Positions 21,791-32,485 of a stretch of DNA of 64,000 nucleotides are shown piece by piece. The DNA comes from Apium graveolens (lineage: Eukaryota; Streptophyta; Magnoliopsida; Apiales; Apiaceae). Made by a program: the position numbers and the translations under genes. Each line of letters begins with the position of its first letter. Position 1 is the stretch's first letter. The stretch lies in contig NC_133649.1 of the NCBI RefSeq assembly GCF_009905375.1, forward strand, positions 240,391,044 through 240,455,043. The letters run 5' to 3'. The notes under the pieces were generated by a model. The model did no database searches and was not told where the DNA came from. It saw only the letters and a list, made by a program, of their open reading frames with translations.

Positions 21791-23230
21791 GCTAGCTCTA
21801 GATGAAGAGGTCTCATTGGTGTCTTGATGTGTGACTGAGTTTTGATTAAAAAAACTCCCCCTGAGTTTGTGGATCTTTGACTTAATGATGGGGTTCTTGC
21901 TGTAAGTGATCTATTTTGACTCTCAGCTTATCTTATTGTTCCGACGGATGATGCACTTTGTATCTCGACGAATGAAGCTGATTGTCTACCGACTGATGAA
22001 GCATTATATAACTCGACGGATGTTGAGTTATGTGCTTCATTAGGTATAGATTTTTCTGTATTGTCCTTAGCCACTATTTCTTGATCATTTTCATCATCAC
22101 TGTCATCACTAACCATCTCAACATAATCGAATTTGAGGCTTTCATGGAAATCTCCATCTTGCAGTCCTTCAATCTTTTTATCATCAAACTCAATATATAC
22201 AGATTCCATAACAATGTTGGTTCTTATATTGTAGACTCTATATGCTTTTCCCACAGCATATCCAACAAAAATTCCTTCATCTGCTTTGGCATCAAACTTT
22301 CCATGTTGATAAGTTTGATTCCTTAAGATATACCATTTACAGCCAAAGACATGTAAGAAATTTGGAGTTGGATTCCTATTCTTGAACAATTGGTAGGGTG
22401 TCATGCACTTTTCTTGATTAACCAAAGAAATATTCTGAGTGTAGCATGCAGTATTCACAGCTTCAGCTCAAAAATATGTTGGTAATTTTGATTCTTCTAG
22501 CATTGTTCTTGCAGCTTCAATAAGAGATCTTTTTATCCTTTCCACCACTCCATTTTGTTGTGGAGTTCTAGCTGCAGAAAACTCATGCATAATACCATTT
22601 TATTCACAAAATTATCTCATCACAGAATTCTTGAACTCAGTTCCATTGTCACTCCTGATTCTTCTTACTTTAAAGTCAGGATGATTGTTGTCTTGCCTAA
22701 TGTGATTGATGATGATTTCACTAGCTTCATCTTTGGACTTTAGAAAATATGTCCAAGAGAACTTTGAGAAATCATATACAATTACTAGGTAATATATTTT
22801 CCTTGAGATGAACAACACATTGACTGTTCCAAACAAATCCATGTGCAGCAGTTGCAAAGGTTCTTCAATTATTGAATCAAGCTTCTTTCTGAATGATGCC
22901 TTAATCTGCTTTCCTTTCTGGCAGGCATCATACAGTCCATCCTTAGTAAACTCCACTTGAGGAATACCTCTGACCAACTATTTCTTGACTAGCTCATTCA
23001 CGGTCTTGAAGTTTAGATGGGATAGCTTCTTGTGCCATAGCCAACTTTCATCCGGACTTGCTTTACTAAGAAGACAAGTTACTGAGTCTGCATTTGATGA
23101 GTTGAAATCAGCTAGGTACACATTTCCTTTTCTCACTCCAGTGAGAACCACTGTGTTGCTCTTTTTATTGGTCACAAAACAGGCTTCTGAATTGAAAGTG
23201 AGTTTGAATTGCCCTTATCACAAAGCTGGC
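21791..23230 (-). pseudogene. Integrase and linker (broken), SIRE-like copy 1
   Basis: From 23230 downward: the GAG-pre-integrase zinc finger (WLWHKKLSHLNFKTVNEL, Cys-X2-Cys near 22925 with the first Cys changed to Tyr-Asp-Ala-Cys), then the DDE core with HMDLFG (about 22840), RSDNGTEF (about 22640) and QQNGVVER (about 22555). Stops break it at 22977, 22611 and 22459. The C-terminal linker (22100-21928) has an 8-residue serine-valine-glycine repeat produced by the CTCGACGGAT-type DNA motif. Truncated at 21790 by the Tat-like LTR. Confidence 0.87.
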
Positions 23231-23473
23231 TGATACTCAACAAATTATGTTTGAGTCCGTCCACTAGGGCAACTTCTTTAATGATGACTTTATCCTTTGA
23301 AATCTAGCTATATCCCACAGTATAACCCTTGTTGTCATCTCCAAAAGTGATAATTGGGCCAACTCTTTCCTTGAACTCAGTGAGTAGGGTAGAATCTCCA
23401 GTCATGTGCCTAGAGCAACCACTGTCTAGATACCAAAGATTCTTTCTATTTTCCTGCATACATTAAAACTAAA
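23231..23473 (-). pseudogene. Aspartic protease (broken), SIRE-like copy 1
   Basis: The minus strand reads WYLDSGCSRHMTGD, with the catalytic Asp-Ser-Gly at 23426-23418, followed by a typical retropepsin core to LLSISQL. One in-frame TAG lies near 23309-23307. The domain is too short and stop-containing to have produced a long open frame. Confidence 0.8.
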
Positions 23474-24262
23474 TCAAGTTGATTTTGGTACCCAAGTTTC
23501 CTTGGGTCCTGCCTTGTTAGCCTTTTTCTTTGGTTTCTTAGATTTGACATCATTTGATTTAGGAATATCAGATTCATCCTTAGTCATTTGAGTTGGACCT
23601 TTGAAACCAGTCATTGAAACATAATTATCATGCACATTTTGATTTACATGAAAAGGCATTCTATTTGCAAACATGTTATTCCAGTAAGGTATACTAAATG
23701 GCATTTGCGGCATATTAAATGCAGTATAATAAGGATTAGGTACAAATGGCATGTTAGCAAATTGTGTATTCATATTCTGAGCAGGCATAATATTCATAGG
23801 CATTACAGACATGGCAGTCATGTTGGAAAAAGAAGAGGGTACAGCCATGCGAGTAGGCATAGCAAACTTGCAATTAACAGACAAGTGATTGACACTACCA
23901 CACTTAACACATATTTTTCTTGGTGCATATTTATCAGGTGTGTAGTTTTTATGTTTGTTAATCCCTACCTTCCCATTTCTATTATTTTTCCTTTTAGCTT
24001 CTGTTTTAACCTCAATCTTTTCAAGCCTGTCATTCAATTGTTTGATAGACATATGACCAACATTGACTTTCTTATCTTTTCTAACTTGACTTGATTCTCC
24101 TGGAACAAACTTTTTAGAAACTGATCCATATTTCTTATTCAATTTAACTAACTTAGCTTTGCTAACTGGTTTACTCATAGCCAACATATGTGGCTCCTTG
24201 TCTCTCGACGGATAATCCTTTTGATTATCCGATGGATGATTTTCATCATCCGTCGGGTCCAC
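23474..24262 (-). pseudogene. gag-protease spacer with second zinc knuckle, SIRE-like copy 1
   Basis: A 262-codon open stretch. It begins in Asp/Asn/His-rich sequence that overlaps three copies of the CTCGACGGAT motif (24205-24257), continues through a basic region, then a CCHC knuckle (CVKCGSVNHLSVNC, about 23910-23869), then a Met/Pro/Asn-rich tail (about 23860-23650). A second knuckle far downstream of the first is unusual for copia gag in general, though I believe it recurs in SIRE-like elements. Confidence 0.7.
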
Positions 24263-25873
24263 ATCTGTAAAGAGTCCTTCAACCAGATTGGAATCAAGCT
24301 TCTCTTTGCTCTTTTTCCAGGATGCATCACAAAAGCATTTTATACCTTGAACTTAAGTAATTTGAGCATGAACATCTCTAGATGATTTCCATGCTTTAAT
24401 TACTTCTTGTTTTCGTTCAAGTTGCTTTCTTAAAATCTCCTCTTTCTTTAAGGATTTAGTAAGTTCAACCTTAACAACCTTGTATTCTAATTTCAATTTT
24501 TCAAACTCAATAAATTAAGACTCTAGCACATTGTTCCTCTCACTTAAAAACAAATTATTTTCTTTAATTTTAGCATTTTCCTTGGTGAAGGACTTAAGTG
24601 TAATACGCAGGTGATATAATTCAGTAGACATGTCATTTATTGCATCATTACACTCAGCTTTAGACAAATGAGCTAGATTGGTTGTGATTACCTGACTGCT
24701 TGATGAACTTGTTTCTGTTTCATCTGACTTGGCCATTAGGGCTAGATTGACATAGTTGATTTCTTCATCTTCATCCAATCCATCTGCAACCCAGTCATTC
24801 TCCTGAGTTATGAAAGCCCTTTCATTTTGCTTGAGCAACTCAAAGTACTTCTTCTTATAATCAATAGGCTCAAACTTCTTTTTGGTGGAATCAGACTTTC
24901 TACACTCACTAGCAAAATGGCCTGCCAATCCACATTTGAAGCACTTGAATTTTGACTTATCAACCATGTTTTCGTTTGGCTTGGCTACTCCAAAATTCTT
25001 CTTGAATTTGAGCTTGGAAAATCTCCTGGATAAGAATACTAGATGCTCATCAATATCATCCATGTCATCTTGGCTCAACTGTTCTTCATTTTCAGTTACC
25101 AGCCCTTTACCCTTGCTTTCATAAACCTTTGATGTAGACTCAATAACTTCCACCTTCATATCTTTCTCCTTTTTCAACTCAGCAACATGTGCAATGGATC
25201 CTCCCTTCTTCCTTCCTTTCTCCATCCTTTCATCTTGCTCTATTTCAAGCTTATAGGTTTTAAGAATACCATACAGTCTCTCCAAGGTGAACTCCTTGTA
25301 ATCTTGTGAATTTCTCAATGAGACTGTTATTGGCTTCCACTCCTTTGGGAGAGATCTAAGGAACTTGAGGTTAAAGTCTTTTGTTTGATAGACTCTTCCA
25401 TGCAGTTTTAGAGCATTCAGCAGTTTCTGAAACCTACTAAAAATGTCAGTAACTGACTCACTTTCTTCACAGTGAAAATGCTCATATTGCTGAATCAAGA
25501 GTTGCATGTTATTCTCCCTTACTTACTCAGTACCATCACAAATAATCTGTATTGTGTCCCAAACCTCTTTGGATGTATTATAGTTAATGATGTTATCAAA
25601 CATATCACCATCAACACCATTAAACAGTATGTTCATGGCCTTCTTATCTTTCCTGACTTGTTCAATGTCTGGATCAGACCATTCATGCCTAGGTTTTGGA
25701 ACTGATGGTTCATTCCCTGTAGCAGCTCTCATAGGGACATGAGGACCTCTTTCAATGCAATCTACATAAGCTTCATCTTGAGAAAGAAGATGTAGGTGCA
25801 TCTTCACCTTCCAGTGGTTATAGTTGTCTCTATCTAGAAATGGAATTTTAACTCCAACATCCTTTTTGTTCAT
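24263..25873 (-). pseudogene. gag (broken), SIRE-like copy 1
   Basis: ATG at 25873 begins MNKKDVGVKIPFLDRDNYNH, the usual start of SIRE-like gag. The capsid region is split by a stop near 25523 and resumes at 25507. The first zinc knuckle, CFKCGLAGHFASEC, lies near 24943-24902, followed by an acidic stretch and a coiled-coil-like region. Further stops occur at about 24515 and 24356. It would have formed the particle and bound RNA. Confidence 0.87.
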
Positions 25874-25919
25874 CTTGTTGATTGTTGTGATCTTTTCACT
25901 CTTTGTACTTCAAGAGCTT

Positions 25920-25931
25920 GCTCTGATACCA
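25920..25931 (-). other. Primer-binding site, SIRE-like copy 1
   Basis: TGGTATCAGAGC on the minus strand, two bases after the LTR end at 25934. Confidence 0.92.
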
Positions 25932-25933
25932 AT

Positions 25934-26371
25934 TGTTATTCCCTAAAAATACAACAAGAATTACAGAAGAGGAGTTGAATATAATTCTGGCTAATTTTTG
26001 AGATTTTAAAATTGTTCTAACTTAATATATATAACTGTGTTTGATTTGCAATAGTATGGAATGAAAGAGTAATAGAAATCAAAACACAAGCTTTAAAACT
26101 TTCTGGTGGATTTGAAAGTATCCACCAGATATATATTATATATATATATATATATATCCGATTGTGAACTATGTAAAGCTTTGAATAGCTCACAGCTGCT
26201 TTACAAGTTGAACAAACAAAACTACAGAGAAATTCTTACAAAATATAGCTTGATAGATTTCTCTGAAAAATAAGTTTGCTTAGTTGATTTGTTCTACTTA
26301 CTATACTTGGTTTATATATCACCAAGTTTACATGATAGTAAGATAAGACAATAAAACAAAACTATATCTAG
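25934..26371 (-). repeat. 5' LTR (R/U5 part), SIRE-like copy 1
   Basis: On the + strand starts TGTTATTCCC and aligns loosely with the LTR at 31214, sharing ACAAGAATTACAGAAG, CTTTCTGGTGGATTTGAA and the TATA region. The TATA box is at 26311-26319 (minus ATATATAAA, flanked by CTTGGT and ACCAAG). It is cut at 26371 by a gypsy LTR, so its U3 is missing. A TA-rich microsatellite lies at about 26128-26157. Confidence 0.85.
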
Positions 26372-28769
26372 TATAACGACTCGTGTATTTTTGAATTATT
26401 TAAAAATATGATTATGGAAATTATTAAATGAATAAAGTATGTGTATCGGTTTTGACCACTATGTGTTGTTTAATTAATGTGTGAGGTATGGTGTACCAGG
26501 TTGTCCGCGTGATTAATTATGGAGTCGTATTGAATTGTTTTCAATTTCAAAAGTGGATTTAGTGTAAATTTAATTGCATAAATATTTAGAATGTCTTTAA
26601 AATTATTTTTATGGTTCTATAATTACAATAATTATTTTTGGGATTTTATAAAATTTAGAAATTAATATTTCATTAATTACTTAGCCCTGAGTGATTTTCT
26701 GATTATAATTATCCGTAAAAACTGTATTTAATTTCCGAATTCTTCAAAAATTATGAAACTCATATTTATTTAAGTTTGGAATATACCGAGAATTTTAAAA
26801 TTATTTTGGGGATTTTTGAGATTAATTTCACCCGCGCGTTGATTCATATATTTGTTAAAAGCTGGTATAAATTGCGATTCAAAAATTGTTTTAAAATTTC
26901 AAAATTCATGTTTCTATAAACTTTGGGATATTTATAATATTTTAAAACTATTTTCGTAATTTTCTGAAATTGTTTTAAGTGCAGCTCGGTTCGTTAATTG
27001 TGAATTGCGGGTACGAGTTTCATTTCAAAAATGTTTTAAAAATAATAAAAAATTTATTTTAATAAATTCGAGATTTTTCTAATACTTTAAGATTATTTTG
27101 GCGATTTTTCGAAATTATTTTAAAAGTGGCTCAGTTCATTAATTTTTGGATTTCAGGGAAATTCCGGGTTCCCGGATATTCGAGCGGTACGTGTCAAAAT
27201 CTTATCAAATGAATGACACGTACCCAAAATTTACTGATACATGGCTTCCTGAAATAATTCAACAGATTAAGTTTTTATTTCCTACTCCTCCTCCTCATCT
27301 CTGACCTCTCCTCACTCGATCTCTTCTCTCGTTCTCTATTCTCTTCATTTGTTTCTTTTCCTTCGCATATACACATATATATATATATTCCCCTGTTTTT
27401 GGTAGTCTCCGCCGCCGCTTCAATTTTCGGTGAGCATCCCTGTTTCCTCATTTTCCGACGACTGTTGCCGCCTTGGTTTCCAATTACGCCTGTGTTCTGC
27501 TCATTTATGTGTTGTGTGCATATCTCATATGCATGTATATCTGTTGAGTTGTGGTTTTCCTTGGTGATTGTTGTTGTGGTTGCTACCTCTCGGAAATTCC
27601 GAGAGGTGTGGTGGCCGTGCAGCGCGTAGGTGCGTGGTTCTGTGATTTTATTTTATTATTTTGGTTCGATTTTTCCTGATGTTATGTTCCTATTTTATTT
27701 ATTTCAATTTCTGCAAGAATTTGTGTTGACTGATTTCGTGAAAATAAATTATACGTGCGGAAATGATTTTAAAATAATCGGTGTAATTTATTCGGAAACT
27801 CGTATTATATCGGGCATCAATAAATTTTGCCGCCATTGACGGTGAACTTTGGTGAGTCGACGGTGGACAGTGATGATCCAATTCTGAGTCCTAATACGAA
27901 AAAAAATTATAAAATGCGAATAATAGTAATAATTGAATAATATCGGTGATTGGGATTCGTGCATTTGGATTGTGATTTGGGTTGTCATTGTAGTTGTTGT
28001 GAATAGATTTAACGTCGATATTGTGTTCGACGGGTAGTCCGATAAACAAAGGAGGCACTGCCCGATTTCCGGAAAATCAACTATGGAAATGTGGGAGCGT
28101 ATCCGGTAATTATCGGAACGTCGAGCAAGTATAAGTAAATATATACATATATTTTGTACAAAACCTGATTTTATGTTGTAGTGAAACATTTTGCCAAAAT
28201 CAATAATCCTAATTTCATACAATGACTAGTATACACATTTTCTGAAAATGAACACTGAATCGATTTTCGAGAATGTGAACCCTAATTGTGGTTTGTGTTA
28301 TTATAATATGAATGGTTACGAGTCGGAATATGCTATCGTATGGGTAGGTGGTTAGCGAGGATATGTCAAGCATAACTGAGTGTCTAACATAGAGTGTTTC
28401 GCCCCTATAGGTTCTAGTCGGGAAACCGGAAGTAGACGTTGGACCAAAGATGACCTAGTAGTCAGTCGACGAGCTCAGTAGAGTTTCAACAGAAAAACCT
28501 GAGTGTCGAAGTCGAATCCAATGGGACCTAGTGGTTGGACGTTAAAGCCTCAGCGACAGAGTCGGCTCAGAATTGATCAGTAATAGTTATGAAGCCCTTT
28601 AAGGCAAGTAATTCTAAACTTTTCTTCAAGATATATCGCAAATATTTTCGAACTGTTTCATAACATGTCGCTATTATTCAAAATAACTCATGTTTTATAT
28701 TGCAAGTGCTTTAAACTATTTACCATTGAACCTTGATCTTTCTTGATCTTGAGCCGTAAGCCTTGAAAG
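26372..28769 (+). repeat. Gypsy LTR fragment, Tekay-type, related to the array LTRs
   Basis: Begins TATAACGACTCGTGTATTTT and follows the array LTRs (for example 49619 onward) through the CT-rich block (27290-27370) to CCGTAAGCCTT (28764), then stops where a copia LTR begins. It is clearly more diverged from the array LTRs than they are from each other, so it belongs to a sister subfamily. No gene seen inside; open stretches at 27399-27839 and 27788-28222 are incidental. Confidence 0.85.
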
Positions 28770-30338
28770 TGTTTGTCCTAAATCCAATCATGTATGATGA
28801 GTTAGGAAGAACTTTCTTATATTCCTATTTGATTTCATTGATATTAATAAAAGACTTATTTTGGTTTTATTATGGGCTTTATCTATTTAAAGTGTTTTAA
28901 ATAAGATGATCCATAGTTTAGAGTAAAGCTTCTAGAATTATAATGAGATTATAATAGTGAGATCTAGAAGATGATAACTCTAGACTTAAATAGTTCCTGA
29001 TCATAGGATAACTAATCTGATGTTAGTGGATCCGCAAAGATTGGTACATACTATGCTTGCTCCCTTCAGGAGGATGTCTGCTCTCATAGGCATTTATGTG
29101 GTGACACTATAGCAAGTATGTAAGTGCTTATTATGGAATAAGTTCACTGATCATGACTCGATAAGTTGAGCAACTAATGGAGATTACTCACGTGTCAATA
29201 GTTATTCACTGAGTGATAGTTGTATAAGTGTCCTTAGACTTGAGATCGTTAAAGTTATCTTATATATAATGAACTGTGCATTGGCTTAGTCCTTAGTCTC
29301 AAGGACATCTATTAGGTATATTCTGGGCATAGGGATTTGTGTATAGAGATAGTTAACGTTAATAGAGGATCTACCCCTTCCAGTATAGGAAGAGAATATC
29401 CTATGTTATTCTTAGTATGCGAGTTCTGGAATCTCTGGCCAGAGTGTATGAAATTAGAAAGGAGTTTCTAATTTGCATTAATATGAACTTTGCATTATGA
29501 ATAAGAAATCATATGATTAAATTTGATAGGCCTGACATGAGATCCATGCCTTGTATTTAATCGGGATATTATAAGGGTAGAAGGAATTTATTGTACGGTA
29601 ACTAGTCACTGACAGGTTCTTGGTATTCTAAGCAGTGAATTCATATTATCCGGATAGTCGTGATATGTTGAGAAGCATCACTCACGATGTAGAATAAATA
29701 TAATTAATCAGTTAATTATATTTAGTGAATTTTAGTAATCATGTAAATAATTAATAAAAGTTTATTATTATTTATTTCTACTACCGGCATAATATTGAAC
29801 CTACAGGGTCACACCATAAAAGAATATTTTCTTTGATGAAATAATAAGAGAGAGAATTATTTTCTAAATAGTTTAGAAAAAGAAACAATGATTAAAATAG
29901 TTTTAATTATTATTAAAGCATTTTATAAAGATAAAATATGGGGGTTAATATATATATATATATATAAAGATATATTATAAAATCCTAGGAGAGCCCTATA
30001 AATAGAATGAGATGGCTCATTCTATTCATATACTTGGTTTTGTGAAAATCCTAGCCTCCATCTTCTCTCTCTCTCTCTCTCCCAAAAACTTCATTTTTTT
30101 ATAAAAGCTTGGTTTTATAAAAAGTTTCATCAAAGAAGATCATTCTTGATGGATACCGGTAGAGTGCTTCACACACTGAGGGGCAACTGCTAGCAACCAT
30201 AATCATAAAGCTTCGATTTTCAGGGTATGGTTACGATTCCTCCATTTTTCTGATTTATACGTTTTTCTATATGTGCGATACATGATTTTTACGGAATAAT
30301 TGTTATATCACGCTTTCGCTCATCCGTAAATTCCTTCA
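28770..30338 (+). repeat. 5' LTR of a third copia-type element (about 1.57 kb)
   Basis: TGTTTGTCC (28770) to TTCCTTCA (30338), followed directly by a primer-binding site, so it is a 5' LTR on the + strand. It interrupts the gypsy LTR; GAAAG (28765-28769) could be its target site. It contains a (CT)n block (about 30060-30080) after a TATA-like CCTATAAATAG (29995). No second copy is present, so its 5' boundary is inferred. Confidence 0.7.
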
Positions 30339-30351
30339 TTGGCATCAGAGC
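30339..30351 (+). other. Primer-binding site variant, third copia element
   Basis: TTGGCATCAGAGC, one base different from the standard TGGTATCAGAGC core; its position directly after an LTR end supports the call. Confidence 0.8.
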
Positions 30352-30727
30352 TAGGTCTTGCATATAGAGATTCATATAAAAAATTTCAGATCTTTTAATG
30401 CATGTATGAATTTGTTATAATTTTTGCAAGTTTATTTAGATTTAATTATGAATTAATTCGAAATAATTTTTGCATAAGATCTTGACTACTAATATGAGTT
30501 CTACAAGTATTATGAATTTTTAAAAATTGTTTTAATTAAAATTCATGAAATAATTATGCATGTGAATAATTATGATTAAAATTTGCACAAGGACCCATGG
30601 CTGATTTGATAATTTTCTGCTACTTCCTGATTTAAGAAATTATATTATTTTTGATTTTTATTAATTTATTAATTAAATGTTAATTAATTTATTAATAATA
30701 AAATTAAAATAATAACATATTAATAAA

Positions 30728-30805
30728 GGTTATTAAGTGAGGGAATAAAGGAAAGGAGGGTTATTAAGTGAGGGAGTAAAGGAAAGGAGGGTTATTAAGT
30801 GAGGG
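30728..30805. repeat. 31 bp tandem repeat, 2.5 copies
   Basis: GGTTATTAAGTGAGGG starts at 30728, 30759 and 30790. Confidence 0.88.
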
Positions 30806-30898
30806 TTACTCAAGAAAAAAAAACTGAACAACAGCAACGGTCGGCTGTGCAGGAGCGTGTAGCGTACACGCGGGGGGGGGGGGATGTCGCACATTCCG

Positions 30899-31004
30899 GG
30901 AATGCGTTACACCTTGTTGCGCATTCACGGAATGCGTTACACACATTATTGGCCTAACCGTGTTGTAACGCATTACTTGCAACGCATTCCTGTAATGCGT
31001 TACA
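30899..31004. repeat. Inverted-repeat cluster GGAATGCGTTAC
   Basis: Direct copies at 30899, 30929 and 30992, inverted copies at 30965 and 30981. GTAACGCATTAC (30965-30976) and GTAATGCGTTAC (30992-31003) form a perfect 12 bp stem with a 15 bp spacer. Confidence 0.88.
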
Positions 31005-31561
31005 GCCTGTCTGTCCACATTAAATTTGATTTTTTTTGGAGTTTCGTAACTCCGTTTTGGGCGTGCAATATATCGTTAGATTCGTTTTTCCGAGACAGAT
31101 CTAATGAAGTGTTCAAATATTTTTTATATAAAAGTTTTGAACTATTTATATTTCCGAAAGTGTTTTAAAGCATGTTTTAATTATTTTAATTGCTTTTAAA
31201 TGCTATAATAAATTGTTAGTATGACAAGAATTACAGAAGGGGGTTGAATGAAATTCTTGAAATAAAATGTTCTAACTCAAATATAAATATAAGTGTATTG
31301 ATTAGCACAATGCGGAATAAAAATTTAAGTGAATCAAAATATAAGAAATTAAAAACAAGAGTCTTTAAAAACTTTCTGGTGGATTTGAATGATTCTACCA
31401 GAGATATATATTATATATCGAGAGAACCCTGTGTGCAAAAATGCTCATAGCTGCTTACAAATATTGAACTACTGAGAATACAGAGAAATGCTAATAGTTT
31501 TGCTTATAAATGTTTCTCCTATTGTGTTCCCAGATCTATGTTTCTATTTGCTACTTCTTGG

Positions 31562-31570
31562 TTTATATAT
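31562..31570 (-). promoter_or_regulatory. TATA box of the SIRE-like LTR
   Basis: ATATATAAA on the minus strand, flanked by the inverted hexamers CTTGGT and ACCAAG; the same arrangement is present in copy 1 at 26311-26319. Confidence 0.65.
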
Positions 31571-31736
31571 TACCAAGATTACAAAGTCAAAAGACAGGAT
31601 CATTATAAAAACTATCGGGTCTCATACTTTGCTACTTTGTTCTCTATTACCCAGTTAATAGGCTTTTTCATTCCATTTGCATACACTTCGACGCATGTGA
31701 CTATGCTGTCACTGTCAACTGATATTTGAATTCTTT

Positions 31737-32132
31737 ATCCGTTGAGTACATGATCATCCGTCGAGTTTATGATCATCCATTGATGGCTTTATTGATCATC
31801 CGTCGACTGCTAAATTGAATATCCATTGATAGCCATTTGATCATCCGCCGATGGCTTTGTTAATCATCCGTCGGTAGCTATTTTGGCACTTGACTTAAAT
31901 TCATTTATGCAGAATTACAAGACATCATCTATGTACAATTAATCAACCTATTCTGCATATCTAGTTAAAGTCAACATGACTTATATGCTACTACAGAATC
32001 TATACAAATGTGTATGCAGAAATGTGCTACAGACTCATTATTACATAAGCTACTCACTCGATGGATAATAAGTCATCATCCGTCGGGACTATAATGAGTT
32101 ATCCGTCGGGACTATAATTCTTATCCATCGAG
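31737..32132 (-). promoter_or_regulatory. U3 motif array, ATCCGTCGAG type, about 22 bp spacing
   Basis: Starts at 31737, 31756, 31775, 31798, 31821, 31843, 31866, then 32057, 32078, 32101 and 32123, mostly 19-23 bp apart. Variants include ATCCATTGAT and ATCCGCCGAT; both orientations occur. It lies 165-560 bp upstream of the TATA box. Confidence 0.75.
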
Positions 32133-32211
32133 TGCTACATTATTTCACTAAGTAAAATCTACTTAGGTATTTTGTTCATGTAATCATCAAGTACACAACA
32201 TATGCACAACA

Positions 32212-32224
32212 ATCTCCCCCAATT
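32212..32224 (-). other. Polypurine tract of SIRE-like copy 2
   Basis: AATTGGGGGAGAT on the minus strand, directly before the 3' LTR. Confidence 0.92.
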
Positions 32225-32485
32225 TATGTTTACTAGAATTGTAGCCATAAATTAAGAGATACTTGATGATAACAAAACACCCTAAACATACAACTTTAAA
32301 AGAAAGTAGATAATACTGAAAAGTGCTTCAAATAACAAAAATTATACAAAGTTTTGCTCACAGTCATTTTCAAGATGCTCCTCTAGCCTGAGCAGATTTA
32401 TCTAGTTTCTTGAAGGTCTGGATCTTCTTCCAAGCTTTCTGTTGTTTTCTTCAATCTGTATTTGGAGCTGCCTGTGGAATTCTAG
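32225..32485 (-). other. Untranslated region between env-position ORF and polypurine tract
   Basis: No ORF; AT-rich sequence ending in the polypurine tract. Confidence 0.7.

Larger units (their letters stand above)
21791..26371 (-). mobile_element. SIRE-like Ty1/copia element copy 1, 5' half only
   Basis: On the minus strand: partial 5' LTR (26371-25934), PBS, gag, a spacer with a second zinc knuckle, protease, and integrase to just before RT, where the Tat-like LTR cuts in. A related but distinct copy lies at 31214-40356; both contain the integrase region, so they are separate insertions. It has many stops. The large size, gag style and the env-position ORF of the sister copy suggest the SIRE/Maximus lineage. 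Confidence 0.87.
30352..31213 (+). other. Leader of the third copia element, with tandem and inverted repeats
   Basis: No gag is reached before SIRE-like copy 2 begins at 31214. It contains 2.5 copies of a 31 bp repeat (GGTTATTAAGTGAGGG at 30728, 30759, 30790), a run of 12 G (30872-30883) and five copies, in both orientations, of GGAATGCGTTAC (30899-31004). A 94-codon open stretch at 30884-31168 crosses the inverted repeats and is not convincing as a gene. Confidence 0.7.
31214..32211 (-). repeat. 3' LTR of SIRE-like copy 2 (998 bp)
   Basis: On the minus strand it runs TGTTGTGCATATG...CATACTAACA, preceded by the polypurine tract. U3 (32211 to about 31575) contains eleven copies of the ATCCGTCGAG-type motif, then the TATA box at 31562-31570. 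R and U5 resemble the LTR of copy 1. Confidence 0.92.

Noticed and set aside
27399..27839. Possible host gene exon in GC-richer sequence after a CT-rich block
   Set aside because: Collinear with the array LTR sequence at 41400-41830, so it is part of a gypsy LTR.
30899..31004. CRISPR-like array of short repeats
   Set aside because: Repeats are in both orientations with irregular spacing, in a plant retroelement leader; no cas genes.
30884..31168. 94-codon open frame in the third copia leader
   Set aside because: Covers the inverted-repeat cluster; repetitive peptide with no domain and no gag features.
31737..32132. Ordinary microsatellite or satellite
   Set aside because: Only the 10 bp core recurs; sequence between copies differs, orientations vary, and clusters occur at separated places in the element.
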